DNA of 8,325 nt from Candidatus Pacearchaeota archaeon (lineage in GTDB: Archaea > Nanoarchaeota > Nanoarchaeia > Pacearchaeales > GW2011-AR1): assembly GCA_002690445.1 (NCBI GenBank), contig NZER01000332.1:1-8325 (forward strand), given 5' to 3'. Shown here in pieces: positions 1 through 6,764 of the stretch. The position numbers were made by a program, and so were the translations under genes. The first letter of the stretch is position 1. Each line of letters begins with the position of its first letter. The notes below the pieces were generated by a model. That model was not told where the DNA came from. It did not search any database and saw only the letters and a list, made by a program, of their open reading frames with translations.

Positions 1-71
1 GCTTGCCGGTATGGGGGTCATGCGCGGGATCGTGTGGGGGTTTCATACAACACCTCATCGTGCGCGGGAGA

Positions 72-95
72 ACCACCCACCTAGCGTGGGTTGGT
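72..95 (+). other. Hairpin near the end of the possible upstream gene
   Basis: The arms 72-80 and 86-95 pair over nine base pairs with a single bulged T at 92, around the loop CTAGC (81-85). The loop contains a TAG that closes one left-edge reading frame. No T-run follows on either strand, so it is not a standard intrinsic terminator. It may be a chance structure or part of a larger RNA fold. Confidence 0.3.
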
Positions 96-137
96 GACCG
101 TCACAGGGCCGCGCCCCTCGGGTCGTCTGGATGAGCG

Positions 138-164
138 GATGAGGTGCAGAAGGCGCACCCCATC
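138..164 (+). other. Hairpin with 9 paired bases and one A-C mismatch
   Basis: GATG (138-141) pairs with CATC (161-164). After an A-C mismatch (142/160), GGTGC (143-147) pairs with GCACC (155-159) around a seven-base loop. The flank is G-rich (AGGGGG) rather than T-rich, so this is not an intrinsic terminator. Its role is unknown. With its neighbours it suggests a structured RNA leader or untranslated region. Confidence 0.3.
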
Positions 165-262
165 AGGGGGTAGTATACCAAAAAGGACGCTGTCGCTGCA
201 CGTCCTCGCTTTCTCGGCGCATGTGTGATATTTATGCACTGTTGACAGACTGACGTTTTTAC

Positions 263-288
263 TCGGGCGCGACTGATTCCCGCGCCGA
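263..288 (+). other. GC-rich hairpin, 6 perfect bp extendable by 2
   Basis: GGCGCG (266-271) is the exact reverse complement of CGCGCC (281-286), around a nine-base loop. Skipping G265, two further pairs form (C264-G287 and T263-A288). There is no following T-tract. Short GC palindromes arise easily in GC-rich DNA, so the significance is low on its own. Confidence 0.25.
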
Positions 289-336
289 CAACCGCTCCCC
301 GGCGGGGTGAAAACGACAAGGGGATACACGACGCGG

Positions 337-380
337 GGGCGTGTTTTTGGGCTGAATGCAGCCCTGGACGCGCCCTTTTT
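337..380 (+). terminator. Intrinsic (rho-independent) terminator candidate upstream of the scaffold gene
   Basis: The outer stem pairs GGGCGTGT (337-344) with ACGCGCCC (368-375), eight pairs including one G-T wobble. After a T-rich internal loop, the inner stem GGGCTG (349-354) pairs perfectly with CAGCCC (359-364) around an AATG loop. Five T residues (376-380) follow directly, the classical terminator arrangement on the + strand. A second T-run (394-399) lies just downstream. It would end transcripts entering from the left, so the scaffold-coat operon would need read-through, antitermination or a promoter between here and 412. The hairpin also argues against extending the scaffold protein upstream to the GTG at 307. 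Confidence 0.6.
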
Positions 381-411
381 GTTGTGGTCCCCCTTTTTTG
401 ACGCGAGTGCT

Positions 412-1344
412 ATGGCTACTGACGCAGGACAGGTCACCGAGGGCGATATCACCATCGACTCAAACCACGAGTCGGCGGATCAAATTTCCATGGCCTTTCA
501 GGCTGATCCGCCCCCGTCTGAGGACGCCCCCGCGGTTGAGGCCGTCGAGGCGGTTGACGAGGCGGTGCCTGCGCCACCGAAAAAGCGCACACGCCGCAAT
601 GACCCGACCGAGGCGGTCAAGTCTGCCATCGCCAAACAGCGCGAGGCCGAGCGACGCGCCGAGGCGGCCGAGTCTCGCGTGCAGGAACTCTCGACGCCCG
701 CCCCGTCACCAGCCCCGCCACCCACCGCGGAGCCCGAGCCGCAACCGCCGAGTTGGTCGCGGTTTAAGCAGATGCCGGGGGTCCCCACGGTCGATCAGTT
801 CCAGAGCTACGAGGACTACTCCATGGCCCTGGCCGAGTTTGTCTCGGATACCAAGCAGACCGAGCACACGGCGGCCCAACAGCAGGCGCACGAGCAACAG
901 CAGATCGCGCAGCAGCAGCAAGTGCAGCTCGACCGCTGGTCGAAAACGCTCGATGAGGCCCGTCAGCACGACCCAAAATTTGATGAGACCTTGAATCTTG
1001 ACACGCCGATGTCGCTGCCGATGCAGCACTTGGCGATGGAGAGCCCGCACGGCATCGCGATCTTGCAGTGGCTCTCGGAACACCCAGATGACGCTCAGCG
1101 CATCTCCACGCTGCACCCGGCAGAAACCTACCGGGAAATGGGGAAATTGGAAGCCCGACTCGAAGCTGCCTCGTCCACCGAAAAAAGCGGCCCAGCCCGA
1201 GTCGTCAGTTCCGCGAAAGCCCCGATCAAGCCGCTCGGGACTTCGCCACCCGCAGAGGACCCCTTTGAGATCACCGACGATTTGTCCATGGACGAACACT
1301 TCCGTAGGATGAACGCGGCAGATCGGCAAGCGGGTCGTCTGTAA
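412..1344 (+). CDS. Scaffold-like head assembly protein
   Basis: Probable internal scaffolding protein that directs coat assembly and leaves the procapsid before DNA packaging. The 310-residue length is close to P22 gp8 (303) and the gene lies immediately before the coat gene, as scaffold genes do. The sequence has scaffold character: an acidic N-terminus, a basic patch KKRTRR at about 57-62, a charged Ala/Glu/Arg helix (about 66-93), a Pro-rich linker (about 95-113), a Gln-rich helix (about 149-174), and a short C-terminal segment ending in mixed basic residues (FRRM, DRQAGRL). In P22 a basic C-terminal helix-turn-helix binds coat. ATG 412 was chosen because the frame upstream, open to a GTG at 307, runs through the terminator-like hairpin. 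It has only a weak GAG (405-407) as ribosome site; ATG 490 is an alternative. The function is inferred from position and composition. Confidence 0.72.
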   Translation: MATDAGQVTEGDITIDSNHESADQISMAFQADPPPSEDAPAVEAVEAVDEAVPAPPKKRTRRNDPTEAVKSAIAKQREAERRAEAAESRVQELSTPAPSPAPPPTAEPEPQPPSWSRFKQMPGVPTVDQFQSYEDYSMALAEFVSDTKQTEHTAAQQQAHEQQQIAQQQQVQLDRWSKTLDEARQHDPKFDETLNLDTPMSLPMQHLAMESPHGIAILQWLSEHPDDAQRISTLHPAETYREMGKLEARLEAASSTEKSGPARVVSSAKAPIKPLGTSPPAEDPFEITDDLSMDEHFRRMNAADRQAGRL

Positions 1345-1351
1345 TTCAGGT

Positions 1352-1357
1352 AAAGGA
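1352..1357 (+). promoter_or_regulatory. Ribosome binding site of the coat gene
   Basis: AAAGGA lies six bases before ATG 1364 in the 19-base gap after the scaffold stop. It is clearly stronger than the site of the scaffold gene, as expected for the most abundant virion protein. Confidence 0.7.
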
Positions 1358-1363
1358 TGATCG

Positions 1364-2602
1364 ATGGCTAATACACTTGCCACACCGTCCTGGACGACGA
1401 AGGAAGTCGCACGCGGCTTTATCAACAAGCTCGTGTTTCTTGCGAACGTCAACAGGACGTACGATTCACAGTATGAGATTTCCGGCGCGAAAGTCGGGAA
1501 CACCGTCAACGCCAGACTGCCCCAGCGGTTTACCGTCACGGACGGTCAGGCACTCCAGCTCCAGAACCTGTATGACCAGACCGTCCCGATCTCGCTGACC
1601 AATCAGAAGAACGTGGCGTTCGGCTACTCCAGTCAGCAGGCGACGACCGAGCTTGACAACATTAGAACGCGCTACATCAATCCAGGGTCTGAGGCCTTGG
1701 CGAACGCTGCCGAAGTGCTCGCGTTCAACGCGGTCTATCGGGACATCTACTCGTCTGTTGGCACGCCAGGAACGACGCCCAGTGCGACGCTGACGTATCT
1801 CCAGGCGGGGGTGAAACTGACCGACCTCTCGACCCCGTTGAAGGGCCGCGTGGCGGTACTCGACCCGCTGGCCATGAGTACGCTGGCGAACACCACGAGT
1901 TCGCTCTTCAATCCGACTGCCGTCATTGCCGAGAATTACGAAGAGGGCATGTTTGGTCGTCGGCAGTTGGGCGTGGATAAGTGGCTGCAAGACCCCGTGC
2001 GTCCGACGCATACCACCGGCACCTATACGGCGTCCACGCCGTTGGTCGATGGCGCGTCACAAACGGGCAGTACGCTCGCCACGGATGGCTGGGCCTCGGG
2101 AGCCGCGACCCTGAACAAAGGCGATATCTTCACCATCGCTGGCGTCAACTCCGTCAACCCGCTCTCGTACTCGAGCACGGGACGGTTGCAGCAGTTTGTC
2201 GTCACGGCGACCACGTCTGACTCGTCAGGCGATATGGCGACGTTGCCGATTAGCCCCAGCATTATCACCTCTGGGCAACTCCAGACCGTGGATGCTTCAC
2301 CCGCGAACAATGCCGTGATCACTGTGCTGGGCACGACCTCGGCGTCGGGCGGCACCCTGGCCACGACCACCAGTCCGCAATCGTTTGTCTACCACCCCGA
2401 TGCGTTCGCGTACGTGATGGCCGACCTCGCCAAACCAGGAGCCGGCGCTGAGTCCACCACGGTGCGGTCCAAGGCACTCGGATTTTCCATTCGCATGGTC
2501 GAGCAGTACCAGATCGGCACGGACCAGAATCCCAGCCGTCTGGACATCCTGATCGGCGCGGCCACTATCCAAGCGCGGCTTGCCGCGAGAGTCTGGGGTT
2601 AA
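1364..2602 (+). CDS. Major capsid (coat) protein, P22 gp5-like
   Basis: Builds the icosahedral head shell. The 412 residues compare with 430 in P22 gp5. The N-terminal part, with segments such as TTKEVARGFINKLVF (about 11-25) and the VGNTVNARLPQRF stretch (about 44-56), looks like the N-arm and start of the HK97-type fold in P22-like coats. A Ser/Thr/Gly-rich insertion at about 212-335 contains KGDIFTIAGV (252-261) followed by GRLQQFVV (273-280). This is the signature of the extra I-domain found in P22-type coats. The C-terminal part (about 341-412) returns to the core fold and ends in an Ala/Arg-rich strand. The gene follows the scaffold by 19 bases and has a good ribosome site. Family assignment rests on recalled family features and gene order; no alignment was run. 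Confidence 0.88.
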   Translation: MANTLATPSWTTKEVARGFINKLVFLANVNRTYDSQYEISGAKVGNTVNARLPQRFTVTDGQALQLQNLYDQTVPISLTNQKNVAFGYSSQQATTELDNIRTRYINPGSEALANAAEVLAFNAVYRDIYSSVGTPGTTPSATLTYLQAGVKLTDLSTPLKGRVAVLDPLAMSTLANTTSSLFNPTAVIAENYEEGMFGRRQLGVDKWLQDPVRPTHTTGTYTASTPLVDGASQTGSTLATDGWASGAATLNKGDIFTIAGVNSVNPLSYSSTGRLQQFVVTATTSDSSGDMATLPISPSIITSGQLQTVDASPANNAVITVLGTTSASGGTLATTTSPQSFVYHPDAFAYVMADLAKPGAGAESTTVRSKALGFSIRMVEQYQIGTDQNPSRLDILIGAATIQARLAARVWG

Positions 2603-2604
2603 CC

Positions 2605-3237
2605 ATGGCACTAGCTACAACGACGCTCTCGTCAGCCGTCGCCGTCGATGACACGTCTGTCGTCGTCGCGTCGGCGACCTCATTCGATGCGGGACGCCTC
2701 GTCCTGGTCGATAACGAAGTAATGCAGGTCGCCCAAAACTACACGTCCGGTACGACGGTCGATGTGCTGCGGGGCGTCAACGGGTCTGCGACCGTCGCCC
2801 ATGTCGTCACGAGCAATGTGACCCATGGAGACGCCACGGACTTCTCGACAGCCGCCTCGCAGGAGATTGTCGGCTACCAAGCGTCGCGGGCGACCGTGAT
2901 CAGTAGCATTACAGCCACTGGCACCTTGACGCTCCCGACCGCCGGGACCGACGCTCGGGTGATCCTCAACGGGACCAGCGTGATTGCGTTGACCATCCCG
3001 GTGCCGACCAAGGACATGGACGGCTGTCTCTTGACCATCGTGGGCAACGGGGCTGCGGCCCATACGCTCACGTTTACGGGAGGCTTGTCTGGCGCTGGCT
3101 CGTCGTATGACGTAGTCACGACCAACTCCACAGCCCCGATTGCATTCACCGTGATTGCGTGTAACGGACTGTGGAACTCGTTTGTGGCCACCCCGATGGC
3201 GGGGACGGTGACAAACATCACAGGCACCGTGGCGTAA
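2605..3237 (+). CDS. Putative head decoration or accessory virion protein, two beta-rich halves
   Basis: 210 residues, almost entirely Thr/Val/Ala/Ser/Gly-rich beta-type sequence, starting two bases after the coat stop with GGGG (2595-2598) as a possible ribosome site. The first half (about 1-75) contains a pattern seen in phage structural proteins: alternating Val/Ser strands, then LVLVDNEVMQV (about 33-43), then VDVLRGVNG (about 50-58) and an Ala-His element. The second half (about 100-205) reads as a separate beta-sandwich-like domain with GTLTLPTAGTD and LTIVGNG. There is no transmembrane segment, signal peptide or catalytic motif. Position directly after coat suggests a capsid decoration protein, but a fibre or spike role is also possible. 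I do not recognise a named family. Confidence 0.6.
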   Translation: MALATTTLSSAVAVDDTSVVVASATSFDAGRLVLVDNEVMQVAQNYTSGTTVDVLRGVNGSATVAHVVTSNVTHGDATDFSTAASQEIVGYQASRATVISSITATGTLTLPTAGTDARVILNGTSVIALTIPVPTKDMDGCLLTIVGNGAAAHTLTFTGGLSGAGSSYDVVTTNSTAPIAFTVIACNGLWNSFVATPMAGTVTNITGTVA

Positions 3238-3245
3238 CATCACAC

Positions 3246-3278
3246 AGAGGGGGGTCACTTCGTGGCCCTCCTCTCTTT
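3246..3278 (+). terminator. Strong hairpin after the coat/decoration genes; leaky terminator or RNA-stability element
   Basis: In the 55-base gap between genes, 3246-3258 pairs with 3262-3274 over 13 consecutive pairs, two of them G-T wobbles, closed by a three-base TTC loop. The flank is CTTTCC, a pyrimidine run with only three consecutive Ts, so termination would be partial at most. It could reduce transcription of the tail genes relative to coat, or protect the 3' end of the coat mRNA. The stem is seen directly; the role is inferred. Confidence 0.5.
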
Positions 3279-3292
3279 CCTGCGAGGTATTC

Positions 3293-3778
3293 ATGGCGAT
3301 TGTGCATAACCCGGACTCGGACTACGCCCGAGAGCTGGAGAAGTGGAACCAGCCGACCACCAACGGCGGATTTGGACCGGCGAGGTTCGAAGAGTATCCG
3401 GTGATGGTCTTCAAGGCGTTCCAGCGCGAGAACGGGAAAGTGATGTGCGGTGACCCTCTCGCCTCAGTCGGTGATGCCGAAGGCGAAGCCTTTGCCAGGT
3501 CGTGTCAACTCATCGTCAGGAGCACCGCTGAACGCGACCGAGCACTGGCCGATGGCTGGTCTATCGCGCCGGATAAAGCACTTGAGAAATTTGAGCGCGA
3601 CAAGCAGTCGATAGCCGAAGTCACCGCCCAACGCCACTTTGCCGATCAGGGACTCAGCGGTCTTGCCAAGGCCGAGGCGCAACAGGCTGATGCGGCGACG
3701 CATGAACAGGTGCCGGCCGTCCCGATCACCCCGATCAAGCGGAAGCGTGTCCGCCCGCCGCGCAAGGCAAAGGAATAG
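3293..3778 (+). CDS. Conserved-type phage head-tail region protein, function unknown
   Basis: 161 residues, starting at ATG 3293 behind a GAGG (3284-3287) five bases upstream. The N-terminal third contains RFEEYPVMVFKAFQ (about 31-44), resembling a YP-x-M-(V/L) motif in small proteins encoded between coat and tail genes in many phages. A helical, charged middle follows (about 78-130), with RALADGWSIAP at about 83-93 reminiscent of the 'ADGW' element of such proteins. The tail is Pro- and Lys/Arg-rich (about 141-161, including KRKRVRPPRK) and could bind DNA, or an acidic partner such as the scaffold or capsid. No enzyme motif or membrane segment is present. It lies between the hairpin and the spike-base-like gene, so a virion role is likely but unproven. 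Confidence 0.62.
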   Translation: MAIVHNPDSDYARELEKWNQPTTNGGFGPARFEEYPVMVFKAFQRENGKVMCGDPLASVGDAEGEAFARSCQLIVRSTAERDRALADGWSIAPDKALEKFERDKQSIAEVTAQRHFADQGLSGLAKAEAQQADAATHEQVPAVPITPIKRKRVRPPRKAKE

Positions 3779-3781
3779 CGC

Positions 3782-4060
3782 ATGGCCCAAACGAGCGGGA
3801 CGTATAACCGGTCGGTCGTGATCACCAAAAGTGACACGGTCAACTTCGATGGCAGTACGTATTCTGCCGCTGCCTCGACGAAGGCCGTTCCGGCCGATGC
3901 CATCTTCGTCGGTGGAGCTGGGGTTGTGGTCGCAATTTTCGAGGATGGCAGCTCCGCGCCCTTTACGGTGCTCGCCGGCACGGTGCTGCCGCTCAAGTGC
4001 ATTCGCGTGAATAGCACCTCCACGACAGCCACATTGATGAATGCGCTCTATCAGGTCTAA
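3782..4060 (+). CDS. Small spike-base-like virion protein
   Basis: 92 residues, beta-rich. The order of elements matches a family of small phage and gene-transfer-agent proteins annotated as spike base protein (RCAP_rcc01079 type). It runs from an N-terminal ITKSDTVNF (about 14-22), through DAIFVGGAGVVVAIFEDGS (about 39-57), to VLAGTVLPLKCIRVNST (about 63-79) and STTATLMNALY. The start at ATG 3782 follows AAAGGA (3769-3774) at seven bases and leaves a three-base gap from the previous stop. Its last base is shared with the next start (TAATG), indicating coupled translation with the gp4-like gene. It probably sits on the capsid or at a spike or fibre base. The family match is from memory of the pattern. 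Confidence 0.6.
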   Translation: MAQTSGTYNRSVVITKSDTVNFDGSTYSAAASTKAVPADAIFVGGAGVVVAIFEDGSSAPFTVLAGTVLPLKCIRVNSTSTTATLMNALYQV

Positions 4061-4794
4061 TGACCGTCAGCCAGCTCATCACTGCGGCCCTGCAAGACTT
4101 GCGGGTGTTGCAGGTCGGAGAGACGGCGTCAGCCAATGACGCGGCGTATGGACTAGATCGGCTCAATGACTGGATCGACGGCCTCGCAACCGAGGGGTTG
4201 ACGGTCTATAGCCGAGCGCGCACGCTCTGGACGATTTCTTCAGCGACAAGCTACACGATTGGGACCGGAGCCACGATCAACTGTGCGCGTCCCACGGGTC
4301 CACTGGCTATCGACAACGTCGGCTTTCAGGACACGTCGGTCTCTCCGACGATGGAGTACAACCTGGGGCCGGTGCTGACAGAGGACGCCTACGACGGGAT
4401 TGCCCAGAAGGACTTGACCTCAGTCTATCCGCAGGCGGTCTACTACAACCCCACATACGACTCGGGGTTCGGGCTCATTCGGATCTGGCCGATTCCCACC
4501 AGCACCACGCTGCAGGGCGTGATCTACACGCTGGTGCCTGTCAGTGAATTTACCGCCATCAGCGACACCGTGGCGTTGCCACCGGGGTATCGACGGTTCC
4601 TGCGGACCAATCTCGCCAAGGAGCTTGCCAGCGCCTTTGACTCGCCGCTGACGCCGGATATCCAGCAGGCCGCAGCGGAAAGCAAGGCCGACGTGAAGCG
4701 TGCTAACGGGCGCCTCATGGACCTCTCCAGTGGCGTGGCAGGGTTGATCTTTGGTGGGGCCGGCCCGCATTACAACATCTATTCGGATACGTAG
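4060..4794 (+). CDS. Head-completion / tail accessory protein, P22 gp4-like
   Basis: Adaptor that binds the portal after DNA packaging and forms the platform for the tail hub. The 244 residues exceed P22 gp4 (166) but suit longer members of the family in other phages. The N-terminal half has the family pattern: a first helix LITAALQDLRVL (about 6-17), then ETASANDAAYGLDRLNDWIDGLATEGL (about 21-47), followed by a Tyr-rich strand region with TSYTIGTG (about 63-70) and RPTGPLAIDNV. The C-terminal part contains ALPPGYRRFLRTNLAKELA (about 172-190), a helix with the PPGY element common in these proteins, then a charged helix of Ala/Lys/Arg (about 201-220). It starts at ATG 4060, overlapping the previous stop by one base, and is followed two bases later by the gp10-like gene, its partner in P22. 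Confidence 0.82.
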   Translation: MTVSQLITAALQDLRVLQVGETASANDAAYGLDRLNDWIDGLATEGLTVYSRARTLWTISSATSYTIGTGATINCARPTGPLAIDNVGFQDTSVSPTMEYNLGPVLTEDAYDGIAQKDLTSVYPQAVYYNPTYDSGFGLIRIWPIPTSTTLQGVIYTLVPVSEFTAISDTVALPPGYRRFLRTNLAKELASAFDSPLTPDIQQAAAESKADVKRANGRLMDLSSGVAGLIFGGAGPHYNIYSDT

Positions 4795-4796
4795 AC

Positions 4797-6275
4797 ATGT
4801 CGCACTATTCCGGCTTTGTATATGGGTCGAACGAACCGCAGAGCCCGTGGGCGGACTGTGAGCGCACGGTCAATTGGTATCCAGAGCCGAGCCAGGCGTC
4901 GTCCTCGCCACATATCGCCGCCCTCTATCCATGTCCCGGCCGGCAGGAATATGTCCGGGTCGCTGACATCAATGGTCGCGCCCTCTTCGCGATGGCGGAT
5001 CGATGCTACGCCGTCATGGGGGCGAGCGTCTACAAGGTGCTTGAGACCAACAGCGCGTCGATTGTCACGGACGGAACGGTTACCAATGACCCCAATCCCG
5101 CTTCGATAGCGAGCAATGGGGATGCCGGCGGCCAGCTCTTGATTGGCTCAGGGACCAACGCCTACCTGCTCACGATTGCGACCAATACCCTCAGCGCATC
5201 GATCAGCGCGCTTGCCGGCAAATGCACGATGGTCGGGATGATTGATGGCTACTTCCTGTCCTTCGACAGCGCCGAATCCAAATTTTACATCTCTGCTTTG
5301 AACAACGGCGCAAGCTGGGACGCGACACAATATGCCCAGCGCAGCATTGCCCCAGACCCCTGGAAAGCGATGGTCGTGGACGGCAATCGTCAGATTTGGC
5401 TCATTGGCGAACAGACGGGCGAGGTCTGGTATGACGCCGGCACGAGCCCGTTTCCCTTTGCGCCCGTGCCGGGGTCAGTCTTTGGCTATGGCACCCCTGC
5501 GCCGTATTCCGTGAAGCTCGCTGGCGATAAGATGGTCTGGCTCTCCCAGACGGCAGAGGGAGCCGGGATTGTCGTCGCCGCGACTGGCCTGGTTCCGCAA
5601 CGCGTCAGTTCATACGCCGTTGAGACCGCCATTGCCGGCTACGCCAGGACCAGCACGATTGCCGACGCGGAAGCGGTCGTCTACAGCGACCAGGGGCATA
5701 CCTTTTACTGCCTGACGTTTCCTGCGGCCGAAGCGACCTGGGTCTTCGACCTCTCGACGGGTCTCTGGCACGAGCGGGGGGTCTGGGATGTGAGCAGTGG
5801 CAGCTATGCGATGTGGGGACCGCGCAGCCACTGCTATGCGTTTGGACAGCACCTCGTCGCTGACCGGACTACGGGACTTATCTGCTCGATGGACACCGCA
5901 TTCACCACTGAGTGCAACGGTGACCTGATTCGTCGGCTACGCGTGCCGCCACCGCTCTGGCTGCAAGCGGGCTCCGCACGTCGCCTCTTTGTGTCCCGCC
6001 TTGAGCTCTTGCTGGAACCGGGACTCGGCACCGCCTCTGGGCAGGGCGTCGATCCCCAGGTCATGATGCGGACGAGTACGGATCTCAAGACGTGGAGCAA
6101 TACGCAGCTCGCCTCGGCCGGCGCGCAGGGCACGTTCGGCACGCGGGTGTATTGGACGCGACTCGCGAGTTCCAACCGTGCCTGGGTGCCCGAAGTGACC
6201 GTAACTGATCCGATTCCCTGGCGGATCGTGGGGGCTGATGTGGAAGGGCGGAACATCCAAGGGCGGGACGCATGA
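4797..6275 (+). CDS. Tail hub / packaged-DNA stabilisation protein, P22 gp10-like
   Basis: Forms the tail hub that closes the head after packaging and, in P22, connects gp4 to the tail needle and tailspikes. The 492 residues are close to P22 gp10 (472). The start has the family-type element YGSNEPQSPWADCERTVNWYPE (about 9-30). The centre has repeated beta-strand units of the propeller kind: MIDGYFLSFDS (about 148-158), AMVVDGNRQIWLIGEQTGEVWYD (about 191-213) and the block AEAVVYSDQGHTFYCLTF to WVFDLSTGLWHERG (about 291-328). In P22 gp10 the corresponding region carries a similar order. There is no strong ribosome site, so translation is probably coupled to gp4. The stop (6273-6275) lies three bases before the next ATG. 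Confidence 0.82.
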   Translation: MSHYSGFVYGSNEPQSPWADCERTVNWYPEPSQASSSPHIAALYPCPGRQEYVRVADINGRALFAMADRCYAVMGASVYKVLETNSASIVTDGTVTNDPNPASIASNGDAGGQLLIGSGTNAYLLTIATNTLSASISALAGKCTMVGMIDGYFLSFDSAESKFYISALNNGASWDATQYAQRSIAPDPWKAMVVDGNRQIWLIGEQTGEVWYDAGTSPFPFAPVPGSVFGYGTPAPYSVKLAGDKMVWLSQTAEGAGIVVAATGLVPQRVSSYAVETAIAGYARTSTIADAEAVVYSDQGHTFYCLTFPAAEATWVFDLSTGLWHERGVWDVSSGSYAMWGPRSHCYAFGQHLVADRTTGLICSMDTAFTTECNGDLIRRLRVPPPLWLQAGSARRLFVSRLELLLEPGLGTASGQGVDPQVMMRTSTDLKTWSNTQLASAGAQGTFGTRVYWTRLASSNRAWVPEVTVTDPIPWRIVGADVEGRNIQGRDA

Positions 6276-6278
6276 CCG

Positions 6279-6764
6279 ATGCTCAGCATAGCACCGACAC
6301 CGGAAGTCGTGGTCGAACCGGCCGTTGTGGAGGGCCGGATCTCCGGGCGCGTGACGCAAGTTATGCGGTACTGGCTCCTGTCGATGGTGGACCGACTGAA
6401 TGGGACGCCGCAGACGCTGGACACCGTGCAGGCGTCCACGCAGGCGGCGTCGATCAGCGCGACGAATTTCGCGATTCTGTCGGTGTTACCGGGCGTGTAC
6501 CGGCTCTCGATGGGAGCCAGGATTTCTCGGGCGGCGACCACCAGTTCGTCGCTGACCGTGACGTTCGGGTGGACTGCGGGGGGCGTCAGTTGCACGACGA
6601 GCAGCACGGCGATGACGGGGAACACGACCGCGACCGTGGGAAGCCTGACGATCCTGGTGCGCGTGGACGAGGCGACCGCGATTACCTATGCGACGACGTA
6701 TGCCAGTGCGGGAGGCACGACAATGCAATACAGCCTGGACGTGTCGTGCGAGCAGCTCGTGTAA
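6279..6764 (+). CDS. Beta-rich virion protein following the tail hub, function unknown
   Basis: 161 residues. After a short helical N-terminus (about 20-41) comes a beta-rich body typical of a protein type often found in phage structural operons: LPGVYRLSMGARI (about 70-82), ATTSSSLTVTFGWT (about 86-99), TGNTTATVGSLTILVRVD (about 113-130) and ITYATTYASAGGTTMQYSLDV (about 135-155). This layout suggests a jelly-roll or TNF-like sandwich, as in decoration, fibre-tip or receptor-binding domains. ATG 6279 is the first start after the in-frame TGA at 6273 that ends gp10, so initiation is probably by re-initiation. Its 3' end overlaps the GNAT gene start. P22 would encode its tail needle (gp26) here, but this protein is not a long trimeric coiled coil like gp26. 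Confidence 0.68.
   Translation: MLSIAPTPEVVVEPAVVEGRISGRVTQVMRYWLLSMVDRLNGTPQTLDTVQASTQAASISATNFAILSVLPGVYRLSMGARISRAATTSSSLTVTFGWTAGGVSCTTSSTAMTGNTTATVGSLTILVRVDEATAITYATTYASAGGTTMQYSLDVSCEQLV

Larger units (their letters stand above)
1..411. other. Gene-free, hairpin-rich leader region before the scaffold gene
   Basis: No convincing gene lies here. The + strand frames that are open at the left edge close at TAG 82-84, TGA 95-97 and TGA 132-134, so the last codons of an upstream gene (portal, if the order follows P22) could end at any of these. I cannot choose between them. The minus-strand frames that stay open read as low-complexity shadows. The stretch contains several self-complementary segments (about 72-95, 138-164, 263-288 and 337-375). 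A TTGACA at 242-247 has no matching -10 box at normal spacing, and TG-extended GATATT at 224-232 has no -35 box. I therefore call no promoter, although a phage-specific one could be present. Confidence 0.55.

Noticed and set aside
21..69. Nine-base direct repeat TGCGCGGGA at 21-29 and 61-69
   Set aside because: Only two short GC-rich copies exist, with no further copies or regular array, so there is no CRISPR or iteron support.
242..270. TTGACA at 242-247 as a promoter -35 box
   Set aside because: The position 17 bases downstream reads GGGCGC, with no -10-like hexamer at any normal spacing.
307..411. Upstream extension of the scaffold gene to GTG 307
   Set aside because: The extra 35 residues do not look like scaffold sequence and their codons run through the terminator-like hairpin and T-tract. 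ATG 412 is preferred, though it lacks a good ribosome site.
885..930. CAG/CAA-rich run inside the scaffold gene
   Set aside because: It encodes the Gln-rich helix of the scaffold with mixed CAG/CAA codons. It is not a perfect microsatellite and needs no separate explanation.
706..1539. 277-codon open frame on the minus strand
   Set aside because: It runs antisense across the scaffold and coat genes, and its product is Arg/Leu-rich low-complexity sequence typical of shadows in GC-rich DNA. The + strand genes here are well supported.
5834..6625. 263-codon open frame on the minus strand
   Set aside because: It is antisense to gp10 and the following gene. The product is Ser/Arg/Thr-rich with no recognisable domain, and its start lies inside a well-supported gene.
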